Shown here piece after piece: positions 37,324-47,272 of a DNA stretch of 64,000 nucleotides. Each line of letters opens with the position of its first letter. Position 1 is the first letter of the stretch. Below the pieces are notes generated by a model that did no database searches, was not told the origin of the DNA, and was given only the letters and a program-made list of their open reading frames with translations. The stretch comes from Lutraria lutraria. Lineage: Eukaryota > Mollusca > Bivalvia > Venerida > Mactridae. The DNA lies in contig OZ026850.1 in NCBI GenBank assembly GCA_964023205.1, positions 5,497,270 through 5,561,269 of the forward strand, read 5' to 3'. The position numbers and the translations under genes were made by a program.

Positions 37324-38486
37324 AAGTCTTTATACGAGTTCCTCCACACGAGATATTAACACTAGAATTTAACAGATTCGTTTTTCCAGAGATGCTAAGA
37401 AATTAAGCTTGTTATCAACAATTAAGTCAGTAACTCAGTTGTTTTAACTCCACATATAACACATGTTCTATATTAGATCTACATTTATCCTAAGCAAACT
37501 CCTCGGAGTCTTCAGCATACTAAAGAGTATCTAACCACGACAGATATATCGTTAACTTATACTAATCAACGTACTGAAAGTACTCATAGAAACTGAACCT
37601 ACGTACATGTATAGACTTGCACTGCAACATGGAACGACAACTAAATTAACAATAGAATAGCGGATTTAGAAAAAGTAGTACTTTCGTACTCCGGACGACT
37701 TTTGCGGTCTGAAATGCATTTTATACTGATTTTTAAACTCCTCAATCCGATATTTATGCTTAATCCGGAATTTATGCAAAAAGATATACAACATGTCATA
37801 CTGTTTATTTGATCAACGGTTCCCTAATTAGCCTCAGGGATTTACTGTTAGCATTTCCGTAGAATACGTGGAAGGTGTCAGATTGTAAATAAATCTATTG
37901 TAAACAAAAGAATACAACTTAGTTTGACCTCTCAATACTGAAAACAACTACATTTGTAGTATTTTTAACACTTTTACACAATGAAATCAGTTCATACTTG
38001 ATTATTGAGTTTGTTTATCCTCGCAACCGGGATAATCCCATATGTGCGAGCTTTCACTATTTTAACAATTATATACTACCTTTGATATAGCCTATTATAT
38101 AAAACTATTATTAAAAATTTACTATATAAAAATTATAACTATACATATTTAGGCTATTTTAAGTGAAAGTTTGTGTGTGTGTCTTTAAGTTAACAACTAT
38201 ATTAAAGAAGAACTATTTTATTTAAAAGGGGGAGGTGCTATTATGTGTACAAATTTAACTTAATTTCAATATAGTTCTTCTGTTTTAAATCATTTTAAAG
38301 AAAATGTATTATATAGCTATTTTAAAACATATAGCTATTTTATATATAATTAGATATTTGAAACTGCTATTTTGGCTTTTTAGCTAGCTTCTGTTATTAA
38401 ATATACCCTCTGTGTAGTATTTAAAACAATATTAAAAATAATAAATCACTAAAAGAAAAAATATACTGGTACCTTAAGGTGAAAAC
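37324..38486. other. Intergenic, with a GCAACATGGAAC family copy
   Basis: Unique AT-rich sequence after the array. At about 37,605-37,720 is a copy of the repeat also seen at 4,490 and 49,540 (CACTGCAACATGGAACG..GCGGAT). No gene was seen. Confidence 0.45.
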
Positions 38487-38524
38487 CAAGGACTTATATA
38501 CATGTATATGTATATAAGTCCTTG
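38487..38524. mobile_element. 38-bp palindromic element with 7-bp direct repeats
   Basis: CAAGGACTTATATACATG and CATGTATATAAGTCCTTG-like halves form a near-perfect palindrome. The 7 bases on each side are identical: TGAAAAC at 38,480-38,486 and 38,525-38,531. A second palindrome with the same CAAGGACTTA ends at 41,726 has its own, different, identical 7-bp flanks. This pattern indicates insertion with target duplication of a minimal palindromic element. A G before the left flank also allows an 8-bp reading (GTGAAAAC) here. Confidence 0.6.
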
Positions 38525-38531
38525 TGAAAAC

Positions 38532-40090
38532 GTAACTAACGGCTTACTTTATAGGGCCATAAAAATAATTTATTAAAATTAAAAAAGGATAGTATTATTA
38601 TATAAAAATGTGTTATAATAATTAATTACACTTTGTACAAATAAAAAGTCATTCTACACAGAGGGATGATTTATTTTAAAATATATAATATACAATAATC
38701 CCCTGTCTCTGACCGGTGATGTTGTTTTAGGACCAGGGAAAGGCAACGTTAAATTAATCCGCCCCAGCTATTCAATATTGTAAGTATACATTAATGTATA
38801 GTAGACAGTATTTACAATGCATTGTTTTTAGATGAAATATTATTTGGATTTACAGGTTTTAAGTTTTTAAAAGGAGATTAAAATGTACTGATGGAGTGAG
38901 AGTGAATTACCACTTTGACTCACATCACATCAGTATTACTAAATTTATAATAGGGGCTATAGTTGAATAAGAGGGTCCAGAGTGTGGCACGGGGCTCAAT
39001 TTGGACTCAGAACTATATATTGTCTGCTAATTGAGCCATCCGGTCACACCCAGACCCTAATAACAAGTTGAATTTAACTGGGTTGTTATAGCTGGGGCAT
39101 TCACATTTAGTTCAGTACTCCTGAAATGGGTGGGCCAGAGTTCACTCCCTTTCCCAGTCCAGACTATAGTGTGCCATTACAAGTTTATATAAAAACAATT
39201 TCATTTTTCATTATGATTAATTTCATAACTTAATTTCAACTATTATAAATTATTAAATAACTATGTGGTAATTTTCTTAATAGACAATAGGATAAGTAAT
39301 TTCCTTTATAAAAGGAATGATTCTATAAAAATGAGATAATAAAGCAACTAAGTAGTTTAACTGTATTCTACTATGTAAAATGTAAGAACCCTCCTTGTAG
39401 TTCGTACTTGCCTTTATTATTGACATTATAAGATAAGATAGTTAGACAAGTCAGGAAACATGTTTGTGAAATGTGAAAACATGCGGTAAAATCATAGGTT
39501 TTTGCAATGACCCCAGGCAATCGGAAGTGTGAACAACATGATGGCAAATTAAAATTGAATTATCATGTGTAATGTTTTCGTCACAAATTTCATGTCTGTA
39601 CCAAGTTCACCAATTAAAATATTTGATTTTTGAGTTATTATTGCTTGATTAATCATTTAATGCAGTTCTAGACTTTTTATTGTGCATCTTTTCACTTTAA
39701 TATCGACAGTAGTTGTATATGGTTTCTTAAATTTTCGATTAAAAGGTCGAAATTTGATCAAGTCTTGTGTTTCAATTTGGTTTAACCTTCAGATGCTCAT
39801 TCATATGTGCTCATTTGTGTACACAGTGTATTTTTACAGTCAATGTTTACCAGTCTCTTGAGGGATGAGTTTTCCCCATACAAACATTTATTAATTATAG
39901 CCTTATTATAATATACATGTAATTGTAATAAAATACATCTAATGAACAATACAATTGTATTATTTGTTCTGCATAAAACAAGAACAATGCACAACTGCCG
40001 ACAATAAAAGAACATGAACTACAGTTGTACTTACATACCAACAATGGCATACAACAGATGAAGTAAATTTTAATCTTCCCTACAAACTCT
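38532..40090. other. Intergenic, no recognised feature
   Basis: AT-rich, with short runs of TATTTTAAAA words. Near 38,960-39,060 a GGGTCCAGAGTGTGGC and a GTCACACCCAGACCC word are roughly inverse. No coding exon was recognised. Confidence 0.4.
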
Positions 40091-40190
40091 AAATGGACAA
40101 AACCTCTCTAATCCGAAATCCTCTCTAATCCGAACTTTTTGGTCAGTCCGAAGAGAGTTCGGATTAGGGAGTTTCTATTGTACTTTAATT
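40091..40190. repeat. Short foldback element with CTAATCCGAA words
   Basis: CCTCTCTAATCCGAA occurs twice, followed by its inverse TTCGGATTAGGGAG, giving a strong foldback. The ends AAAACCTCTCTAATCC and TTTCTATTGTAC fit a small non-autonomous DNA element. Confidence 0.5.
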
Positions 40191-41300
40191 AAAACATAGT
40201 TAAAAACAAACCGCTGGCTTGATTATAAATCAATCAGTAAGCTTTCGATTAAGGATAACGGACCCTAATACAATAATATAGGCAAATTTGGTATCAAAAT
40301 GTCCAAACATGTATTGGCTGCACGATGTTTTATTTCTAATTGAAATTTGATAATTATCAAAACATTGTTATACGTGTGAATATTTATACGTCTTGAGTTT
40401 ACGAATATTTGAACACACTTTCTTTCTCGTGGAAAATGACCCTAAAAATGATCAGCTTTTGTACAGTTATTTTCAGCATTTTTTGAAAATCACCCCTTAC
40501 AGTATATAATTATGTAATGTAAGTGATTCCAGGGATTCTACATTATACACAACGAGTATGATAAATACTCCCTCTAACCTAGTGCATCGTTTGTTTTTCC
40601 TGTGAGTATAGTTACGTTGCCAGTCAGAGACCAACTGACAGGCTTTTGTATTTTTGTCTGTAATTACGTAAGCAGGCATGTTAAGAAACTACTTAAAATA
40701 ATTTATTAATCATGTTTACTATAAGTGTTGTTTACAAATTTGAATATCATTAATAAAAGCCTTATATATAAAGCCATCACGGTAGTGTGCGTCAAATTTA
40801 GTGGAGTCGTGCCTTTCATCCTGTACACGGTGTAGGTATAATAATTTAGTGTTTGCCGCTGCAAAATACAAATAGAAATTAAATATTTAAACAACAACAA
40901 AAATATTTAAAGTAGTCTTAACATAGGTGAGTTCTTTGTTCATTATGCGGACATGTTAATCGATTGATAAATGATTGTTATTCTTATAGACTTCTTATGT
41001 GGACTTATTACCGGCATGATTCAAATGCTGTAAAAAGTGTTCCATTGTTTAAGCTGATTTTCGGACATGCAAAATGTTCGGACAACCGCGTTGCTATTCA
41101 TATTAGGTTATTTTCGTTTAAGTTTCACAACACATAGCTTTGGGTTTAGGATTTTTCATTGGTTTATTTCAGTATGCCATATTAGTTTTGGAATTATCCT
41201 GACTTATCATGGGGGGGCAAATAATATTCATTATCACTGTTATAAACATTAAACTCCAGTGTTGGTTACAATCTTAAAAACATAAAATTGGTTAAGTATT
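40191..41300. other. Intergenic, no recognised feature
   Basis: No convincing exon or repeat. The open frames here have no recognisable similarity. Confidence 0.4.
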
Positions 41301-41311
41301 TCATTAATTAA

Positions 41312-41330
41312 ATATATATATATATATATA
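41312..41330. repeat. (AT)n microsatellite
   Basis: Nineteen bases of uninterrupted AT alternation. Confidence 0.9.
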
Positions 41331-41424
41331 AAAACAACAATATAAAATTGTACAAAAAACAACTATGTACGTGCATCTTTCCCATTAATACTTGCTTTAT
41401 ATACATTTTCCGCCATTTAAATGT

Positions 41425-41438
41425 TACATGACGTCGTG
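41425..41438. promoter_or_regulatory. Possible CRE/ATF site upstream of MED30
   Basis: ATGACGTCGTG contains the palindrome TGACGTCR. It lies about 500 bp before the MED30 start codon and before the acceptor at 41,928, where a non-coding first exon could be expected. A single motif match is weak evidence. Confidence 0.25.
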
Positions 41439-41550
41439 TCCATTGTTTATTATAGTCATGAAAATCGATATTTTAGCTGTAGTACTGGTAAATTATGACC
41501 AAAGAAAATAAACTGCCGCAATCCTCATTAACGCCGAATAGCAGCCCAAT

Positions 41551-41695
41551 TAGCAGATTTAGCTTAGTTGGTAGAGCATCTGACTTGCCCGGCAGGTCAC
41601 AGGTTCGAGAGCCACATCGGTGCATTATTTTCCTCTTCAATTTGAATGAGGGAATAATGATAAAAGTTGTTTCTAAGCAGTATATGTAAAAATAA
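41551..41695 (+). mobile_element. tRNA-derived SINE or tRNA relic
   Basis: TAGCTTAGTTGGTAGAGCA (box A/D arm) and CAGGTTCGAGAGCC (box B/T arm with one extra base) sit at tRNA spacing, separated by an imperfect anticodon arm. The acceptor stem is not maintained, so it is not a functional tRNA. The AT-rich part that follows ends AAAAATAAAAC, like a retroposed tail. The family differs from the SINE at 27,991. Confidence 0.6.
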
Positions 41696-41725
41696 AACAT
41701 AATAATTAATAGCGATACACCTTAC

Positions 41726-41771
41726 CAAGGACTTACATGTATATACATACATGTATGTATATAAGTCCTTG
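41726..41771. mobile_element. 46-bp palindromic element with 7-bp direct repeats
   Basis: Ends CAAGGACTTA and TAAGTCCTTG enclose a TACATGTA-rich core that is almost its own inverse. ACCTTAC occurs immediately on both sides (41,719-41,725 and 41,772-41,778). It shares its terminal ten bases with the palindrome at 38,487. It lies about 150 bp before the MED30 coding exon. Confidence 0.65.
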
Positions 41772-41941
41772 ACCTTACTTTATTGTTCAATGATATTTTT
41801 CAAAATCAGTATTTAAAAATTTTGTCATTTTCATACAATTGAAAATTTCCAAGTTCAGTTACAGGATTATAGATACAAAAACTTAAATTTATTCTATATA
41901 ATAGCAATCCTTTTTGTTTGAATTTCAGTTTGATTGAGAAA

Positions 41942-44900
41942 ATGGCTGCTCCAAGCCAGCAATTTCCTATGTCTACACAAAGTTCAATAACTGGAACAAT
42001 GTCTAGTATGGGTATTGGTGTAACAAGCAGTCAACCAGTCTATGCTCAGTCCCAGCCCACACAGGGTCAGGGATTACAACATCAACAGAGTTTTCCCGGA
42101 CCAGTGCCTTCATCTGCTCCTGCTACCAATGCGGTTTGTATTTCATGTCAAAATCAGTTCAGTTTTATTGTTACATGTATCACATTGGCAGTATACTGTG
42201 CGATGGAATACATATAATCAAACTCATCGTTGGTGAAAAAAATATGAAACAGTTGGCCTTTATACAGAGCTGTATTTTCTGTGTTTTGTTATCATCTAAA
42301 TGATTTATATTAATTTATATATAATTTGTGACAAAACATTCGTTTTTAATCATGTGTATGTATGATTATCATTATTATGTATTATCAAAATACCCACCCT
42401 CTATTTCCCTCTAAGTTTGTGAGTTTATCCCCGGGCCTCTGCAAATCAGCAGATCATCCATATGGAGAAGTTGGAGGTTACATGTGAAGAACATGCTTAG
42501 TACTGGTTCAAAATACAGGAGCCACTGATATTCTGTTGAACATAGTACAAAAATAAGTCATATTTATTGAAAAAAGTAGGTTATAACTATACTGACCTAC
42601 GTACAGACAGTCAATGATGGTAGAAGAATTATTCCACTAAATGTTATTTATCAAGAAAATATGCATGTTAGTGTAGATATAAGTGTGAACTGTTTGTTTC
42701 TTTCAGCCCCAAATGATGTCACCAACAAAATCTGTAAATTCAGTTGCTTTGTGCCGACTTGGACAAGAAACAACACAAGATATCGCTCACCGACTTCTTG
42801 ATGTTTTCAAATTGTTCAAAACCATGCAAGTGAGTAGGATCATTTATAGCATTTCTTGGTCTAAGCTCAGAAAGACTTGAATATGTTTATAATTTTGTGT
42901 CCTGAAGAAAACAATTTTTCCAGTCTTAATTTTATGCTTCAAGCCTTGCATTATCAGGGGTTTTCTTTTACTATGAAAGTGACACTGATAGTCAGAATCT
43001 TCCCTTCAGAAAATAAGCTTTATTTCCCCCCCCCCCCCCCCCCCCCAAAAATCTATTTCCGCTACATTTTGTATTTGCTTTATGAATATTCCCAAATTTG
43101 CCTCTCATGTATTTTTCCCTTTACCGGTGCCAAACATCTTCACCTATTTCTTAAAAACCTTCATGATAGACTTCTTTCATTCCAAGAAGCACTTGTATTA
43201 TTCAACTGATTGATTTCAAATGTTCAATCAAACTCGAAAGTTTTCTATCTGAACATGATCCATCAATGATCTGTGAAAATGTTTGTTTGATGAATGGAGT
43301 TTTTTTTAAATTTTTTTAGTTATTGCCGTAACTGTATGAACAAAGCGAAAGTAGCCTCTTTGTGTAAGTAGGTGACCTACAGGTGGTGCATCGTTCTGTT
43401 CATACCGGAAGTATGATATACCGCGGATATACGAGGCATGAGTATACAGCTTGGTGAAAATCCATCAAACAACGGATAGAATAAAGCATGTTTTTCTTCA
43501 AAAACAAGGGAGCAGCACTTTATTCATTTGCAAAATTGCTACCTTTGCTAATATATGTCTCTTAAAAAGGTCCATTGTCTTTATATGCAGGTAACACTTA
43601 ATACAAATAAAAAATATCCCCTTATCACACGATGATTTAGTGAATATTACAAACTTTGAAAGCCTGTATTAAGTCATTTACATCTTGCTTTTATTTTAGT
43701 TACCAAATGGAACAAATAATGCACAGTGTCAGGAACGGAAATTAAAAATTGACGAAAGTCTACGACAGCTGTCATTAATGTTCCGAAAGTTAAGAGTGAT
43801 ACATGATAAAGTATCAGAGGTTATAATTGACCCTGATGAAAATCCGGAACAGGTCAGTTGTTGTTTTCTGATTTTTCACATAAAATGTCGAATTTGAAAT
43901 GACAAATAACTTAGAATTTCAATCAGTAGCAGTTTTTAGAATCTGTATGAGGATAAGTTGTTCACTGTGAAGTACAGTACAACCTCTTCAGAGTGGCCGT
44001 CTCATGAGCAACAACCTCTTCAGAGTAGCCCTCTTGAGCAACAACCTTCCTTCAACATCAGTATGATTTTTTTCCTATGCACGATTAACTAGTGCTTTAA
44101 GTCGTTTAGAGCAACAACTTCTCAACAACAGCATAAACTTGCTTCTCCCAAAGGGTGTGGCTTTGTAGAGGTTGCCTGTAGTGTCTGACTTCAATGTTTA
44201 CTGTATGTGTCACTAATTATTAGAAAGATGAGAACTTGTTGAGAATAAGTATTTTGAAAAGTTAGAGTAAGTATTTTTGTGAAAGTAAAATAGAGTTTTT
44301 CTGAGATTTACTGGCAATTTGGTGGTGTTATACCACTAGAGTCATTATCATGGTTTGGTACAGTGCGATTTTATTAAACTGTCAAAGATGCATAATTTCA
44401 CGGTCAGTGCTTGCATTTATTTTTGGCTTCGGTAGGATTCAATTACTTTCGTAATCTATACGATAATTTATACCATTATACCGGTTGTTCAATACACTAC
44501 ATAATGTACTATATAAGCATACAGAATGGGAGACATTCCCTAACGGTAAAATAAACGAAAACTTTCCACTGTGATACCAAGCTAAAAATAATCACAATCA
44601 GCGACCATGTTATTATTCAGCTTTGATAGTTTAATAAAATCGCACTATAATGCTTACAAATCACAAAAATCAACAAAATGTCCAATTTTCTATATCTTCG
44701 CAAAACAAGGTTTGAGAAGAGGTATATTGGAGTCACTCAGTCGGTCGGTTCATACAATATTACAAGTTTGTGGAGCGAACTACTTCCACATTCCTTACTC
44801 GATTTCAATAGAACTTGAAATATATCATCACCTTGAAGTGTAGATGTACAAGACAGAATTTCTATGCCCAGTGTTCCACACATTCTAGAGTGATGTGCCC

Positions 44901-45856
44901 TTGAACTTAGCCATAGTGTACCATATCACATTCTTAGTGTAAAAGCGACAGCAAGGTTTTAGTCACTTCTGTGACAAAGCTCTAGTTTCCATTTTTTCGT
45001 CTCAATTTTTCACTTTCCTTACCTCAAAATCAGATGCAATTTAAACATGAAATATGTTTTTTTTCCCTCATTTATCTCTTGTCTTTTAACTGCTTCTTGT
45101 GCAATTTAATGAACGATAGATGACTTATAATTGTCAGGTATTGGTTCCATTGGTTGGTGAAGCTGTGGAAGAAAGGAACACAAATACAGATTCTTATCAG
45201 TTCATGTCTGAAGAACACCAGCAACTTGTTGAGGTAAGTGTCCAAGATATATTTATCAGTATGGCGTAAAAACATTTTTAGTTCTGGTTGGCTAACGTGC
45301 CTTAATATCCCCATTAGTCTTTTTTAGGTTTGTGGAACGGTTCCTGTTAATCCACTTATTCACTTTGCAATGTAAACAAAAGGCCCAACCTACTTGCTCT
45401 ATTTGTTATGAACATGTAACCAAAAACAAACCATTTTTTATGCCAAATTCTTTAATGAGATTTCGTAGCGACACTGTATATTATTGTGTAGATGGATTAA
45501 AAATTCCTCAGCTCTAAATAATTGCTTACGCTAGGCTCCCACTATAACGATTCGCATCACAATTGAAATTGTGGTCTTGATTGTGGACCAATCGTGTAGG
45601 TCCTGTGAGAGCTTGTTAGATCTTGAGGTCAGTGGTGGCAATCGTGTTAATCGTAGATTTTTTTACGATTCATAATGTTAAAAACCGTTAAAAAACAATT
45701 TTCAATGAACGTAATTATTCATAAATCCAGTGAGTCAATTTTGTTATTTTCTTTCAGCAATTAACACAGAAGAACCACTTAATGAAAGAAGTGATTGACA
45801 AGATTCGATCTATTATTTGGGAGATTAACACCATGATTGTTATGCGAAAGACCTGA
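41942..45856 (+). CDS. MED30: Mediator complex subunit 30
   Basis: Five coding exons, all in phase 0: 41,942-42,133; 42,707-42,829; 43,700-43,852; 45,138-45,233; 45,758-45,856. They give 220 residues, against 178 in human. MED30 is a metazoan subunit of the Mediator head, linking transcription factors to RNA polymerase II in the nucleus. A Q/S/P-rich N-terminal tail (residues 1-75) precedes the conserved core: VALCRLGQETTQDI, LDVFKLFKTMQLPNG, LRQLSLMFRKLRVIHDK and the C-terminal helix KIRSIIWEINTMIVMRKT. The start follows an acceptor at 41,927-41,928 with 13 bases of 5' UTR, so an untranslated exon probably lies upstream. Reading through the acceptor would add an in-frame ATG, but that ATG is intronic. 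The exon 1 donor is the weak GTTTGT. The neighbour downstream is GTF3C2, convergent. Confidence 0.93.
43026..43046. repeat. Poly(C) tract in MED30 intron 2
   Basis: Twenty-one consecutive C residues, probably unstable in replication and sequencing. Confidence 0.9.
43972..44190. repeat. Foldback MITE relative in MED30 intron 3
   Basis: The left end TACAACCTCTTCAGAGTGGCC is roughly inverse to the right end GTGTGGCTTTGTAGAGGTTG. An internal duplication of AACAACCTCTTCAGAGT is visible. It is related in layout to the copies at 6,268, 46,267 and 50,740. Confidence 0.45.
44720..44995 (-). repeat. Dispersed repeat, GTCACAGAAGTGAC family, copy 1
   Basis: The segment contains CAGTCGGTCGGTTCATACAA, TTTGTGGAGCGAACTACTTCC, GTGCCCTTGAACTTAGCCAT and GTCACTTCTGTGACAAAGCTCTAGT. 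The same words occur inverted at 52,678-53,110. GTCACTTCTGTGAC is itself palindromic. Non-coding, in MED30 intron 3. Confidence 0.65.
45525..45690. repeat. Probable dispersed repeat in MED30 intron 4
   Basis: CTAGGCTCCCACTATAACG followed by CACAATTGAAATTGTGGTC (an inverted pair) and ACCAATCGTGTAGG. It looks like a bivalve dispersed element, but no second copy is in the window. Confidence 0.35.
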
Positions 45857-46266
45857 TGCATTTTATAGTGATTTTTAAGTGGATCTTATCATAATGTTTA
45901 GTGCATTAGACGCTTTAAGGCAGTTTTCACTAAATCCAACAATCTCTGAGAATTTGTTTACAGCAAAAAGTTTGTAGCATGGAGGGATTGGATTTAACAA
46001 AGAGTTCTGACAGATTTCAGACTTACGTAGCGTATGGAAGAAAAATTAACTATGACTGGATCGAAGGATGGACTGACTTTAATTGTGCAGTGGACAAATA
46101 TTTCTGGCTAACCTGGGGGCTCCAACAAAGGCATCCATTGTGTACCATTGGCCAATTTTTGGTTTTGTCTACTGGATCACTAAATTTTTGCTTACCAGTA
46201 ACTATTTTTGTACTTTAGTGATGTTTATTAAAATGTGACTATAAGCTGTGTTTTGACTAAATTGAT

Positions 46267-46425
46267 ATAGAGTCAAACCTGTTAACAAAAACCACCCTTA
46301 GGAAAGTGTGACCTTTATATGGGTGTCATTTTGTTCTAAATAATTAACGACTGATATTAAAAGAATGGCTTTTATTGCAGTGTTGCGTTTATTCGGGGGT
46401 GGCCGCTAACAGGTTTCGCTGTATA
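46267..46425. repeat. Foldback MITE, AAACCT..GGCCACC family
   Basis: The left end TCAAACCTGTTAACAAAAAC, then CCACCC, is inverse to the right end GGGGGTGGCCGCTAACAGGTTT. It lies between the convergent MED30 and GTF3C2 genes. Confidence 0.6.
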
Positions 46426-47272
46426 TTAAGAAATGACTTGTGGACTTCTGTAAAATATTCCAACACAAAATATACAGAGAACAAATAAGTTGTAGTTTTT
46501 AAAAAGACATTTATCATTAAAATAAATATGAGCAACTGACAAGAAAAAATAACACCAAAACAAGAGGTCAAATACCTCTCACTGCAAGAGGTCAAATACA
46601 ACTCACTGATGTCAAAGAGCATCAACATAGGCCTAAGAACACTCAATGTCTTTAATATGAAATAGATTTTAATTGACAAGAACAATACCCATTGTTTTTC
46701 CCACCTGGTAGCAGTTGTAGATGCTCTAAGATCACAAACAAACATAGGATAGTGTTGTACTCGGAGTCAGAATTTTGACCAGACTAGAAGTTTCCTTATT
46801 CACAATTCATCCAAGTCCACAGTAGTCAGAATGGTGAAAATTTTGCAAGCAGTACCCTTTTTCCCACCCTCAACCTGTATGGTCCCACCCTCTTTCTTTA
46901 GGCTCCACCCTTTTCTTATATGCCCGTCCCTTAAAAATAATGGTCATTAGTGCACAACAAAAAATTACATTCAGACATTTTACGCACTAGGAAGATTAGC
47001 AATGCCCACCTGTAGAGCCAGGTGTTTTGGATCATTTTTCGGACAGTAAAAGCAAAATATATTGAATTTTTAGTTAAAATGAGAATTTAAAAAAATTGAA
47101 ACATATTGCACTTATCACCCAGGATGAGACACAAAAATATGGCATGTTGGTCATCCATGCACCACACACTTTAAGATAGAAAATAAGACTTAACGGGAAG
47201 AAAATGAATAATTTTTGTACACTCATAACTTTAATATTTGCTGTTTCAAGGGAACACTATATATAACTTTCA
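46426..47272. other. Intergenic spacer and GTF3C2 3' flank
   Basis: No exon was recognised. A minus-strand frame at 46,389-46,745 has biased composition and no similarity. A CCCACCCTC-rich stretch lies at 46,860-46,930. No canonical poly(A) signal was found close to the GTF3C2 stop. Confidence 0.35.

Noticed and set aside
37014..37372. Coding frames on both strands at the right edge of the minisatellite
   Set aside because: Both are continuations of the 33-bp repeat into flanking sequence, with no similarity to any protein.
41560..41632. Functional tRNA gene
   Set aside because: Box A and B are good, but the anticodon arm has a short loop and mismatches, the T arm has an extra base and the acceptor stem does not pair. 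It is a SINE head or relic.
41918..41941. Upstream in-frame ATG for MED30
   Set aside because: A strong acceptor AATTTCAG lies between it and the ATG at 41,942, so these bases are intronic in the spliced transcript.
46389..46745. 118-codon minus-strand frame between MED30 and GTF3C2
   Set aside because: Hydrophobic low-information translation with no family similarity. It overlaps the end of a foldback repeat.
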